Part shown: positions 1-7,171 of the stretch, in pieces
Position numbering within the stretch: position 1 is the first letter of the stretch
Layout of the letters: each line of letters begins with the position of its first letter
Source: Acidobacteriota bacterium
GTDB taxonomy: Bacteria; Acidobacteriota; Blastocatellia; RBC074
Length of the DNA: 7,413 nucleotides
Reading direction: 5' to 3'
NCBI GenBank assembly: GCA_013140935.1
Contig: JABFSD010000673.1
Coordinates: forward strand, 1 to 7,413
Program-made: the position numbers and the translations under genes
The notes under the pieces: model-generated
Database searches by the model: none
What the model was told of the DNA's origin: nothing
The model's input: only the letters and a program-made list of their open reading frames with translations

Positions 1-728
1 GCCTCGTATTGGTCGAAACGCCTTCCAACCCCGCGCTCGAATTGATTGATCTCGAATGGCTCGGCGAATTTTGCCGCGCGCGCAAGCTGACCTCGGTCGT
101 AGACAATTGTTTCGCTACGCCTTATCTGCAACAGCCGATCCAATACGGCATTGACCTCGTCGTACATTCCGCGACCAAGTTCATTGACGGGCAAGGCCGC
201 GCCATCGGCGGATTGATTGCGGGCAAAAGCGAACTCATCAAAGACATTCGCTTTTTTGCGCGCCACACCGGCCCGTCGCTGTCGCCTTTCAATGCGTGGA
301 TATTTTCCAAGAGCCTCGAAACGCTGGCCGTGCGGATGGAGCGCCACTGTGCGAATGCTTTGACGTTGGCGCAATGGTTGAGCGGGCGCGCTGAGATTGC
401 GCGGGTCAGCTATCCCTTTCTCGACTCGCATCCGCAAGCCGCACTCGCGCGGCGACAAATGCGTTTGGGCGGCGGTGTCGTCACCTTCGTCTTAAAAGGC
501 GGACTCAGCGCCGGGCAACAATTTTTGAACAAGCTGCAAATGCTTTCGCATACAGCAAACCTGGGCGATGCGCGTACGACCGCGACGCATCCGGCTTCGA
601 CGACACATTCCAAACTCAGCGAAGCCGACCGACTCGCCGTAGGCATCGAGCAAGGATTGATTCGCATTTCTGCCGGTCTCGAACATCCCGACGACATCAT
701 CGCTGATATTGAGCAAGCCTTGGCCTAA
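1..728 (+). CDS. metZ: O-succinylhomoserine sulfhydrylase, 3' part (5' end outside window)
   Basis: PLP-dependent enzyme of the Cys/Met metabolism family. MetZ makes homocysteine from O-succinylhomoserine and sulfide in the cytoplasm, the direct-sulfhydrylation route to methionine. About 240 codons are present, against about 400 in the family, so roughly the first 40% is missing; the reading frame enters at base 3. Visible landmarks are ETPSNP at the start, VDNCFATPYLQQP (the Asp at 102-104 is the expected pyridinium-nitrogen partner of PLP), and VVHSATKFIDGQGR, whose Lys (177-179) is the Schiff-base lysine. The segment GPSLSPFNAWIFSKSLETL and the late THPASTTHSKLS block are as in MetZ. The VDNCF and GQGR versions favour MetZ over cystathionine gamma-synthase or methionine gamma-lyase, but the sulfhydrylase/lyase split is not certain without the N-terminus. 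The gene ends 46 bases before the Uma2 gene, on the same strand. Confidence 0.9.
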   Translation, partial: LVLVETPSNPALELIDLEWLGEFCRARKLTSVVDNCFATPYLQQPIQYGIDLVVHSATKFIDGQGRAIGGLIAGKSELIKDIRFFARHTGPSLSPFNAWIFSKSLETLAVRMERHCANALTLAQWLSGRAEIARVSYPFLDSHPQAALARRQMRLGGGVVTFVLKGGLSAGQQFLNKLQMLSHTANLGDARTTATHPASTTHSKLSEADRLAVGIEQGLIRISAGLEHPDDIIADIEQALA

Positions 729-774
729 TCGGTTAAGCTGCGCGCGTCCATTTTCCGCACAAGGAGGAAACGTT

Positions 775-1320
775 ATGAGCGTACTCACAAAAGCCACCAT
801 CGAAGACCTTTACGCTGTCGAGGGAAAGGCCGAGATCATCAATGGGGAGATCGTTAAATTTATGCCCACCGGAATACAGCCCAATCGCGCCGCAGGCCGT
901 ATCTATCGCAGCCTGGGTAGCTATGAAGACGAGCATGGTGGCGGACTTGCAATAACAGACAACGCGGGGTTTCACGTTGATCTGCCGCACCGTGAATCCT
1001 TTAGCCCTGACGTCGCCTGGTACACCGGCATCAACACAGGAATGCGATTTGGTGAAGGCGCACCCGCTTTCGCCGTCGAAGTCCGCAGTGAGAACGATTA
1101 CGGACGCGCGGCTGAACGCGACATTGAAGCCAAACGTTACGATTATTTTGCCGCTGGTACGCTGGTCGTCTGGGACGTAGACATCCTCAGCGATGATGTA
1201 GTGAAGTGTTATCGTTGGGATGCACCTGACCAGCCGCTTATCTTTCGACGCGGCGAAATCGCCGACGCCGAGCCGGCTGTTCCCGGCTGGCGTTTGGCCG
1301 TAGACCATCTGTTTCGCTGA
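775..1320 (+). CDS. Uma2 family (DUF820) restriction endonuclease-like protein
   Basis: 181-residue protein with the PD-(D/E)XK-type fold typical of Uma2/DUF820. The start at 775 is chosen because AGGAGG (762-767) lies 7 bases upstream; a longer reading would overlap the metZ end and lacks a ribosome site. Family signatures are the N-terminal E-I-I-N-G-E-I (20-26), SPDVAWY with candidate catalytic Asp79, FAVEVRSENDY with Glu102, and a basic helix with Lys120 followed by DYFAAGTLVVWDVD. All expected acidic positions are present, so it may be catalytically intact, but no substrate is known for this family in general. Such genes are usually multicopy and scattered, often as stand-alone insertions. 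Here it sits between metZ and a rhodanese gene with short spacers, probably cotranscribed without a functional link to sulfur metabolism. Confidence 0.85.
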   Translation: MSVLTKATIEDLYAVEGKAEIINGEIVKFMPTGIQPNRAAGRIYRSLGSYEDEHGGGLAITDNAGFHVDLPHRESFSPDVAWYTGINTGMRFGEGAPAFAVEVRSENDYGRAAERDIEAKRYDYFAAGTLVVWDVDILSDDVVKCYRWDAPDQPLIFRRGEIADAEPAVPGWRLAVDHLFR

Positions 1321-1344
1321 ACTATTTCAAAAGGAAGCTATCTG

Positions 1345-1662
1345 ATGAACTCGATTACCGTACAAGAACTCAACGAATTACGCGCGGCTGGCACAGAACA
1401 TCAATTGATTGACGTGCGCGAACCTAATGAATACAGCCATTGCAACCTCGGCGGCGAACTGATGCCGTTGGCAACCGTAGGGCAAAGCACCGAACACATT
1501 CGCCGTGACGTGCCCGTCGTCGTGATGTGCCGCAGCGGCATGCGTTCCGCTAAAGCCATTCACCATCTCGAAACCGCGCACGGATTCACCAATCTGAGCA
1601 ATCTCACCGGCGGCATTTTGCAATGGGCCGACGAGATTGATCCGAGCGTGCCGAAATACTAA
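1345..1662 (+). CDS. Single-domain rhodanese-like sulfurtransferase
   Basis: 105-residue protein consisting of one rhodanese domain. Such proteins carry sulfane sulfur as a persulfide on the active cysteine and pass it to cyanide, thiols or biosynthetic partners. The sequence shows the LIDVREPNEY motif (21-30), then NLGGELMPL, and the active-site loop CRSGMRS at 62-68 with Cys62 as the persulfide carrier. The C-terminal GG-x-LQWADEIDP is also typical. No export signal is visible, so it should be cytoplasmic. An AAGGAAG ribosome site lies about 8 bases before the ATG. It starts 24 bases after the Uma2 gene and ends 16 bases before the TlpA-like gene, suggesting one transcript. Proximity to metZ and a thiol-redox protein fits a role in sulfur trafficking, but the partner is not shown. 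Confidence 0.93.
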   Translation: MNSITVQELNELRAAGTEHQLIDVREPNEYSHCNLGGELMPLATVGQSTEHIRRDVPVVVMCRSGMRSAKAIHHLETAHGFTNLSNLTGGILQWADEIDPSVPKY

Positions 1663-1678
1663 TAAGGAAAAGATTTTT

Positions 1679-2290
1679 ATGAGCAAGGCTGCTTCATCAT
1701 CGAACTGGATGACCTGGGGACTGATCGGTTCCGCAGTGATCCTCATTGCCGCCATCGCATCGGCGCTTTTCAATCAGAAAGATTCCGTTGTCACGACGGA
1801 CGGCGGCCCGGCAACAGCCAGCATGGGCAGCGCGGGCAGCGAAATGCCGGCGGGACTGAGCGAAGCCAGCTTCAAAACGCTGGACGGCTCGTCGAAAAAG
1901 CTCTCCGATTACAAAGGCAAAGTCGTCGTGCTGGATTTGTGGGCAACCTGGTGCGGCCCTTGTCGCCAAGAGATTCCGCACCTGATTACGCTCGCCAACG
2001 AATACCGCGATCAGGGCGTGGAAGTCATCGGCCTCACCAACGAAGACCCCAACACCCAGGCCGCACAAGTGATGCAGTTCACGCAGGAATTCAAAATCAA
2101 TTATCCGATTGGCTGGGCCGACCCCGCCATGACGAACAACCTCATGCGCATCAACGGACGCGGCGGCATTCCGCAAACCTTCATCATCGGACGCGACGGA
2201 AAAATCAAAGGCAAGTTCATCGGCTTCAGCCCGGTCATCAGTCCACCGCAAATCAAGGCGGCGCTCGAACAAGCCGTGAAAGAAAGCTGA
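1679..2290 (+). CDS. Membrane-anchored TlpA/ResA-type thioredoxin
   Basis: 203-residue thiol-disulfide oxidoreductase. Residues about 12-31 form one hydrophobic segment (GLIGSAVILIAAIASALF), followed by a Gly/Ser/Ala-rich linker to about 57. The thioredoxin fold covers about 60-203. The redox motif is WCGPC at 91-95 within VVLDLWATWCGPC, and the cis-proline loop GGIPQTF lies at 162-168. No lipobox cysteine is seen, so it is probably held by the uncleaved N-terminal helix with the redox domain outside the cytoplasmic membrane. TlpA/ResA/CcmG relatives reduce disulfides in exported proteins, often apocytochrome c or copper-site cysteines; which client applies here cannot be told. The start at 1679 follows AAGGAAAAG in the rhodanese-tlpA gap; the longer frame from 1637 would overlap the rhodanese gene. 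The stop is 18 bases from the end of the convergent tRNA gene. Confidence 0.92.
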   Translation: MSKAASSSNWMTWGLIGSAVILIAAIASALFNQKDSVVTTDGGPATASMGSAGSEMPAGLSEASFKTLDGSSKKLSDYKGKVVVLDLWATWCGPCRQEIPHLITLANEYRDQGVEVIGLTNEDPNTQAAQVMQFTQEFKINYPIGWADPAMTNNLMRINGRGGIPQTFIIGRDGKIKGKFIGFSPVISPPQIKAALEQAVKES

Positions 2291-2300
2291 GAAGTTCAGC
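2286..2300 (-). terminator. Weak hairpin beyond the tRNA 3' end
   Basis: Inverted repeat GCTGA / TCAGC with loop GAAGT, overlapping the tlpA stop codon. On the minus strand it is followed by TTTC and TTTC again, and a T-run follows the tRNA discriminator base directly. It could end the minus-strand tRNA transcript. The stem is only 5 bp, so this is tentative. On the plus strand the hairpin is followed by an A-rich run, not T, so it is not a convincing terminator for tlpA. Confidence 0.3.
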
Positions 2301-2307
2301 AAGAAAA

Positions 2308-2654
<347 letters not shown>

Positions 2655-2683
2655 GTTTGAAAAACAACTGCAAAAGAGCGCGC

Positions 2684-2712
2684 ATCTTAGTGAGCGCCTA
2701 AAAACCCGTCAA
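2684..2712 (-). promoter_or_regulatory. Sigma70-type promoter of the tRNA-Ile gene
   Basis: On the minus strand, TTGACG (2712-2707), a 17-base spacer, and TAAGAT (2689-2684). This is a near-consensus -35/-10 pair. Transcription would begin near 2677, leaving a leader of about 20 nt before the tRNA 5' end at 2654. The bases just after the -10 are GCGCGC, a GC-rich discriminator of the kind found at stringently controlled stable-RNA promoters. A second TTTGACA lies a few bases further upstream but is not placed as well. Confidence 0.75.
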
Positions 2713-2729
2713 GCCCTGTCAAACCATGG

Positions 2730-3698
2730 TTAAGCACCGTGACACTTCTTATATTTTTTCCCTGAGCCGCACGGACAAGGATCGTTGCGGCCTACCTTAG
2801 CGTCGCGCACGACGTTGCCCGCCGTCATTTTCGTATACCCTTCCGGCAAGACTTGTTCTTCGAGCGTCCAGGCTTCGGGCGCGTTTTGGGGAGGCTTCGT
2901 ACCCGGCTCCCAATACAGCGGCGTAGGGTTGTTTTTTTCTTCGGCCCAACGCGCCTGGCGTTCGGCAATCATGTCGGGTTCGTAAAAATCCAGTACGTCA
3001 ATTTCGAAATCACTGCGCCAGTCGTAATCGGGGTCGTCGAGCTTGGCGAGAAAGGCGTAATACGTCCCATTCGCCGGTATGCTGATGAGATTGCGCGCGT
3101 AAGCCTCTTTGATCAAACGCAAGCCGCGCTTGCGGTCGAGCGCGATCAGCGCATACGCGGCCATTGAGAGAAAGCCGATGTCGTCTTCCGCCGGGTCTTG
3201 ATAAAGCCCTTGAATGAAACTGACGATGCGCGCGCGCTGTTCTTCAAAGTCGCCGGCCAGAATCACCAGCGCCGCCGCCGCCTTGTAACGGGTTTGCGAA
3301 TAATCGTGGCTGTCCCAATAGCCTTGGCGCTCTTCGATAAGGTAATCCATCAACGGCTGAATAATCGGTTCGCCGAATTCCGCCAAAATTGCGGGCAGAT
3401 ATTCCTGCACCCATTCCTGTTCGGCGACGAAGGCGTCGAACAGCTTGCTCATCACCAGCGGAATGTCAGAGGGATGGCCGCACAAGCTGATGACGGCTCC
3501 GGCGTGAAAGACGATCCAGTAATTACCCCCCTCGCTTTCATACCAGTATTCCTCTTCCTGCCAAATTTCGCGCAGGCGCGGCAACACTTCTTCATCGCGC
3601 TCCACCAACTCATCAATGAGTTCGAGCGACACGCGGTCTTCTTCCTGAAACAACAACTGAATCAAGTCGTCCGCAACCATTGCGGCATAATCAACCAT
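2730..3698 (-). CDS. HEAT-like repeat protein with C-terminal SEC-C zinc motif
   Basis: 322-residue soluble, acidic protein of unknown function. Residues about 1-250 are helical, with repeated patterns suggestive of HEAT-like units (for example [38 protein letters not shown]). A linker rich in Pro, Trp and Glu follows. The last 21 residues are a classic SEC-C motif, [19 protein letters not shown], with probable zinc ligands Cys308, Cys310, Cys319 and His320. This motif is named for the SecA C-terminus, where it binds SecB and ribosomes, and it occurs on many unrelated proteins as a small zinc-binding tail. The start at 3698 has AGGAG (3710-3706) 7 bases upstream. The gene is divergent from the SpoVR gene with a 168-base shared upstream region. 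A protein-protein adaptor role is inferred from architecture only. Confidence 0.88.
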   Translation of the reverse strand: MVDYAAMVADDLIQLLFQEEDRVSLELIDELVERDEEVLPRLREIWQEEEYWYESEGGNYWIVFHAGAVISLCGHPSDIPLVMSKLFDAFVAEQEWVQEYLPAILAEFGEPIIQPLMDYLIEERQGYWDSHDYSQTRYKAAAALVILAGDFEEQRARIVSFIQGLYQDPAEDDIGFLSMAAYALIALDRKRGLRLIKEAYARNLISIPANGTYYAFLAKLDDPDYDWRSDFEIDVLDFYEPDMIAERQARWAEEKNNPTPLYWEPGTKPPQNAPEAWTLEEQVLPEGYTKMTAGNVVRDAKVGRNDPCPCGSGKKYKKCHGA

Positions 3699-3800
3699 TC
3701 ATAAACTCCTGAAACATTCGATAGCGGCTTCGTCAAACCGGCGCGCATCATCGCATCGCGTCGCGCGGCTTGTCGAGCCGCCGGTTCGTAGCTAATTCAT

Positions 3801-3832
3801 TGCCATCAAGTGGCACAAGATGGCATCTTGTG
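3801..3832 (+). promoter_or_regulatory. Two overlapping, mutually exclusive hairpins upstream of spoVR
   Basis: Two inverted repeats share bases. The first is TGCCATC (3801-3807) with GATGGCA (3819-3825), 7 bp with an 11-nt loop. The second is CACAAGATG (3814-3822) with CATCTTGTG (3824-3832), a perfect 9-bp palindrome around one central G. They cannot form together, because 3819-3825 is used by both. The site ends 34 bases before the spoVR ATG, so it could be a dyad-symmetric operator or a switching RNA leader. Further upstream, AACCGGCG (3736-3743) pairs with CGCCGGTT (3779-3786), and CGGCT/AGCCG (3766-3780) makes a small inner hairpin. A poor -35/-10 candidate (TTGTCG at 3770) precedes it. 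The function is not shown. Confidence 0.45.
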
Positions 3833-3866
3833 TCTCGGCATCTCGCCTGAAATTAAAGAGGTATTC

Positions 3867-5228
3867 ATGGACAAAGAAGTAAAAGCGCTGGAACAAGCCC
3901 TCGAACAAATCTGGGACATCGCCACGAAAAAATTCGGCCTCGATCCCTTCCCTACGCATTTCGACATCGTGCCTTCGACGGTGATGTATGAGGTCGGCTC
4001 TTACGCGCTGCCCGGACGCTATTCGCATTGGACTTTCGGCAAGGCCTATCACCGCATGAAAACGATGTACGATTTCGGCCTCTCGAAAATTTACGAAGTC
4101 GTCATCAACGCCAATCCGTCTTACGCCTTTTTGCTCGACACCAATACGCTGCTGCAAAACAAACTCGTCATCGCGCACGTGCTGGGACATACCGATTTTT
4201 TCAAGAACAACGCCTACTTCTCGCGTACCAATCGGCGGATGATTGACGATGCCGCCTTGCACGCCACGCGCATCAACGAGTACGAATTCAAATATGGGCG
4301 CAAAACCGTAGAGCAATTTCTCGACGCCGTGCTTTCTATCGAAGAACACATTGACCCCGACTTTTTCATCAAGAAACCCCGCGTCAAACCTGAACGCGAA
4401 ACGACCAAGCCCAGCGTCACCGTAGGCAAATACGACGACCTGCTTTCGTTGGATGAACGGGGGGCACGAGATACAGGCAAGCTGATTGCGCCGGTCGCAT
4501 TGCAACCCGAAGCGCCGGAAAAAGATTTAGTGTGGTACTTGATGCAACACTCGCCTACGCTCGAACCCTGGCAGCGCGACGTAATGAGCATGATTCACGA
4601 CGAGATGCTTTATTTCGTCCCGCAAATGCAAACGAAGGTAGCTAACGAAGGCTGGGCTTCGATCTGGCACTCCCGCATCATGCGCGAACTAGACCTCAAC
4701 ACCGAAGACCATCTGCATTTCGCGGAGTTGCACGCGGGTGTCGTCTCGCCGCAACGCGGACAAATGAATCCTTATTATCTGGGCTATAAGATTTTTGAAG
4801 ACATCGAACGGCGCTTCGGCTATGACAAGATGTTTGAGGTGCGCGAACTCGACAACGACGTGTCGTTCCTGCGCAATTACCTGACCGAGGAATTGTGTGA
4901 GGATTTGGATTTATTCGTCTTCGAGTTACAAGACGAAGAGGACTGGACGGTGACGGAAAAACGTTGGGAGCGCGTGCGCGACCAATTGGTCGCCAACCTG
5001 ACGAACTTCGGGTTTCCTTATATCGTGGTGACGGATGGCGACTACCGCCGCAACCGCGAGCTATATCTCACTCACCGGCATGAAGGCACCGACCTTGACG
5101 TGCGCTACGCACACAAAGTGCTGGAATATGTTTATCAACTTTGGGGACGCCCCGTACACCTCGCCACGCGCGTAGACGACGACGAAAGCGTGTTTCACTA
5201 CGACGGCGCTACGCACAGCGACGATTGA
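3867..5228 (+). CDS. spoVR: SpoVR family protein
   Basis: 453-residue member of the SpoVR family, close to the full family length. In Bacillus the gene contributes to spore cortex formation, but the family is widespread in non-sporulating bacteria and its biochemical role is not settled. Diagnostic blocks are [27 protein letters not shown] (51-77), [33 protein letters not shown] (83-115), with an H-x3-H pair at His104/His108, [18 protein letters not shown] (260-277) and [18 protein letters not shown] (301-318). The start at 3867 follows AAAGAGG (3855-3861); an in-frame GTG at 3810 would add 19 residues that are not family-like and overlap the palindromes. In many bacteria spoVR is next to a PrkA-type kinase and a YeaH/YhbH gene; neither is in this window. 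The stop is 24 bases from the stop of the convergent small gene. Confidence 0.94.
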   Translation: MDKEVKALEQALEQIWDIATKKFGLDPFPTHFDIVPSTVMYEVGSYALPGRYSHWTFGKAYHRMKTMYDFGLSKIYEVVINANPSYAFLLDTNTLLQNKLVIAHVLGHTDFFKNNAYFSRTNRRMIDDAALHATRINEYEFKYGRKTVEQFLDAVLSIEEHIDPDFFIKKPRVKPERETTKPSVTVGKYDDLLSLDERGARDTGKLIAPVALQPEAPEKDLVWYLMQHSPTLEPWQRDVMSMIHDEMLYFVPQMQTKVANEGWASIWHSRIMRELDLNTEDHLHFAELHAGVVSPQRGQMNPYYLGYKIFEDIERRFGYDKMFEVRELDNDVSFLRNYLTEELCEDLDLFVFELQDEEDWTVTEKRWERVRDQLVANLTNFGFPYIVVTDGDYRRNRELYLTHRHEGTDLDVRYAHKVLEYVYQLWGRPVHLATRVDDDESVFHYDGATHSDD

Positions 5229-5252
5229 AGCGCCAAACTACGAGGACGGGCC

Positions 5253-5525
5253 TTACTGTAACGCCGAAGGAAAAGCTCCCGGTCGTTCATACCAACCCCA
5301 GTTAAACGACGCCCGCTGGGCCGCCTGCTGTTCTTTCGCTGTCTCATCCGGGACGGTTTCGCCATTCGCCGCAGCTTTCGCCGCTTTTTCCGCCGCTGCC
5401 TCTGCCAGCACTGTTTCGAGCAATTTCCCGAACTCGCGCGCATTACGCAGCGCTCCCGGTCGCTCATACCATACCCAATCCGCGCCTTCTGCTTCGAGTT
5501 TGTCTTTCATAGATTCTGAATTCAT
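5253..5525 (-). CDS. Small unrecognised protein with twin W-x-WYERPGA motifs
   Basis: 90-residue protein that I do not recognise. The start at 5525 is supported by a strong AGGAGG (5541-5536) 10 bases upstream. The sequence has internal symmetry: DWVWYERPGA at residues 16-25 and NWGWYERPGA at 75-84, the second only six residues from the C-terminus. Between them is an Ala/Glu/Lys-rich segment (about 28-54, probably a long helix) and a polar stretch. The duplication is visible in the DNA: 5275-5294 and 5452-5471 differ at one base in 20. There is no signal peptide and no membrane segment. The layout suggests two identical short binding modules on a helical spacer, but no function can be assigned. 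It converges on spoVR without an obvious terminator between them. Confidence 0.75.
   Translation of the reverse strand: MNSESMKDKLEAEGADWVWYERPGALRNAREFGKLLETVLAEAAAEKAAKAAANGETVPDETAKEQQAAQRASFNWGWYERPGAFPSALQ
5275..5471. repeat. Pair of 20-bp direct repeats within the small gene
   Basis: GCTCCCGGTCGTTCATACCA at 5275-5294 recurs at 5452-5471 with a single T/C difference, 177 bases apart (59 codons, in frame). On the minus strand both encode WYERPGA. The difference is at a synonymous third position, as expected if the protein motif and not merely the DNA is conserved. Confidence 0.85.
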
Positions 5526-6143
5526 TGCTGTCTGCCTCCTAGCCTAAAGCCTGCCGATGCTGCTCGCACAGCGCTCATATAAACAAACACGGCGTGCGAT
5601 GAACCGAATGGCTTACCAAGTCCCATGATCGTATCCGCTTTGGTGGCTGTCCAAAACTTTACCTGTTAAGTCGCTCAGTTTGTCACACGCCGCTACCTTT
5701 CCCAGCTCTCAAATTCCAAGAAAGGAAATCCATTGCACGCGGCGATTTGGAATATGCCGACGTGCAGTGATGCGAAAAACCTCATCACCCCCATAGTTGG
5801 TCTGTAGCTTGTTCCTTTGTTGTCCCATTCACGCCAAAGGATTTCCCCACCGACCTGAGAGCGACGCGGTCCATCGCTTGTTCGTTGTCACGATGCACCA
5901 TAAAATCACCCGCAGTGAGTTTGTTCGCCTTCCTTCATCGCCATCATGCGACAAAGAGTTCCCCTCTCACTGCGAGAGCTGTCTGGCTCATCGCGCTTCG
6001 TTGTTCTATCACTAACTGCTATTTGATAAATCGAAGGGCACCTAAATCAAGACCGACTTCAAGGCCTTCAATTGAGACAGGCGAGAGTCCTGCCGCAAAA
6101 CTGCCAGCCTCGCATCATTTTTTTTCATTTTTTTTCGCGCCCA
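5526..6143. other. Stretch of about 0.6 kb without a supportable gene
   Basis: No frame here has a ribosome site plus a recognisable protein. The short open frames on the plus strand begin at poor starts and have low-complexity, Cys/His/Ser-rich translations. It holds some possible RNA structure: CGCCGC and GCGGCG flanking about 5687-5748, ATTCCAA with TTGGAAT about 40 bases apart (5710-5755), and GTGATG/CATCAC (5767-5772 with 5783-5788). The part nearest 5541 must contain the promoter of the small minus-strand gene, but no good -35/-10 pair stands out. Near the end, T-runs (6118-6135) precede the terminator. I see no remnant of a known transposase. Confidence 0.5.
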
Positions 6144-6145
6144 AG

Positions 6146-6194
6146 AAAAAGACCGACGCCCACCCCCTTATCGGAGGGGAGCATCGGTCTTTTT
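6146..6194. terminator. Strong bidirectional intrinsic terminator
   Basis: The arms AAAAAGACCGA-c-GC (6146-6159) and GC-a-TCGGTCTTTTT (6181-6194) pair with one C·A mismatch, and an inner CCCCT/AGGGG (6164-6168 with 6175-6179) closes a 6-nt loop. The stem is flanked by an A-run on the left and a T-run on the right, so it works as a hairpin plus U-tract on both strands. On the minus strand it lies 42 bases beyond the stop of the 6237-6626 gene and is most likely its terminator. Confidence 0.85.
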
Positions 6195-6236
6195 TACTTC
6201 ACTGGGGACGACAGTATCTGGCTCTGCCACCAGCAC

Positions 6237-6626
6237 TTACGGATTCTTTACGGTCGCTTCGGCAGCGGCGGCAGCCTGGCGGGCCGCAATCAGCGCAGGC
6301 ACCAGGGCGTCGTCCATTACGTCGTGGCAATCGTCTTGTCCACCAACACACGACCCGTCACGGCATCGTATCGGGCAGCCAAAATCCTGAGCGGACGCAC
6401 TTTTGCCAGTCGCGCGCGACGAGACGGCGAGATTTTTATCCTGGGTTGATTTGCGAGCGCGCTTCTCGCGTTGCGACATCCCCTTCAGCTTAACGATTTC
6501 GCTGCGTTCTCCGCGCGAAAGTGTGGTGGTCAAACGCGAAGACGCATTGACCGAGATGAAACCGCTCATCAACAAACCGCACAACAACGCCGCAACAGAC
6601 ACACGTTTACAGAAAAATTCCTTCAT
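6237..6626 (-). CDS. Small putative secreted protein with four cysteines
   Basis: 129-residue protein that I do not recognise. The N-terminus looks like a Sec signal peptide: MKEFFCKR, a hydrophobic core VSVAALLCGLLMSGFISV, then VNA-SS, giving likely cleavage after Ala28. The mature part is basic at first (Arg/Lys-rich to about 75), then has a cysteine cluster at 84, 88, 93 and 100 (spacing C-x3-C-x4-C-x6-C), and ends in an Ala-rich probable helix (about 107-125). Four cysteines in an exported protein suggest disulfides or metal binding, but this is inference. AAGGTG (6636-6631) lies 4 bases before the ATG, and a second AAAGGTG copy lies 7 bases further up. A strong terminator follows the stop. 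The codon pattern is unremarkable; confidence rests on signal peptide, ribosome site and terminator together. Confidence 0.6.
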   Translation of the reverse strand: MKEFFCKRVSVAALLCGLLMSGFISVNASSRLTTTLSRGERSEIVKLKGMSQREKRARKSTQDKNLAVSSRATGKSASAQDFGCPIRCRDGSCVGGQDDCHDVMDDALVPALIAARQAAAAAEATVKNP

Positions 6627-7171
6627 TTAACACCTTTCACCTTTCATCATGGCAGGGGGAAAACGGCTCCCGTTCTGGCTTACGCGGCGCATTCAAAACT
6701 TGCCGGGTCAGGTGGGGGCCTCACCGCTCTTCCTGCACATCTTCGGAATTATTTTGATCGGTTTTCGGGTCGGTGTGGACACAGCTACGCCTGGCCTCTC
6801 TTATGGTCAGAGTGCTGATACGGTGGTGGCGCTTTGCCTTTCACATCATTGAAAGCCGATTCGGCTTTGCGTCAGCGGGAATGCAGCAATCAGGAAGAAC
6901 AGGCTGTCAGGTTGGGGGGAATCAAACGCGGGCTGATTGCCTCGTGTCTTTTCCCCGCGAAAGTAGGCCCGCTGGCTGGTGCGGGTATATTGCTAATTCG
7001 ATGCAATGCCTGGAAGTAAGGGGCGGGGAGACAGGAAGGCTCGCCAGTGAAGCATTAAGTTCAAGTCTGGCCCTTCAATTAAGGCAGGCGGGATGCAGCA
7101 TTGAGTACTGCCAAAGTGATGTGAAAAATTCTGCGAAGCATTTCACGAACCTGATGCGGTGCAGGGAGCGG
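6627..7171. other. Intergenic stretch without a supportable gene
   Basis: Several plus-strand frames are open (one for about 400 bases, 6773-7174), but none has a convincing start, ribosome site or recognisable protein pattern, and more than one frame is open over the same bases. It contains a tandem AAAGGTG pair just upstream of the minus-strand secreted-protein gene (6631-6645), a perfect AAAGCCGA/TCGGCTTT dyad (6852-6868), a GTGAAA/TTTCAC hairpin near 7119-7145, and one copy of a diverged repeat (7072-7113). It may be decayed DNA or untranslated flank of the mobile element. Confidence 0.45.
6852..6868. repeat. Perfect 8-bp inverted repeat
   Basis: AAAGCCGA and TCGGCTTT around a single central T. 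It would form a small hairpin on either strand. No T-run follows, so it is not a good terminator; it may be an operator-like dyad or part of an intergenic repeat. Confidence 0.5.

Noticed and set aside
3810..3866. GTG-initiated N-terminal extension of SpoVR
   Set aside because: The 19 extra residues are not family-like, overlap the palindromes, and the ATG at 3867 has a good ribosome site.
3792..4505. Long minus-strand frame antisense to spoVR
   Set aside because: A mirror of a strongly coding gene; no ribosome site and no recognisable domain.
6065..6125. Possible riboswitch (GCAAAACTGCC reminiscent of some c-di-GMP aptamers) followed by T-runs
   Set aside because: The required helices and tetraloop-receptor elements cannot be found, and no gene follows on the plus strand.
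5885..6493. Plus-strand open frame across the terminator and antisense to the secreted-protein gene
   Set aside because: It crosses a strong terminator hairpin, has no ribosome site, and its translation is low-complexity and Ser/Arg/His-rich.
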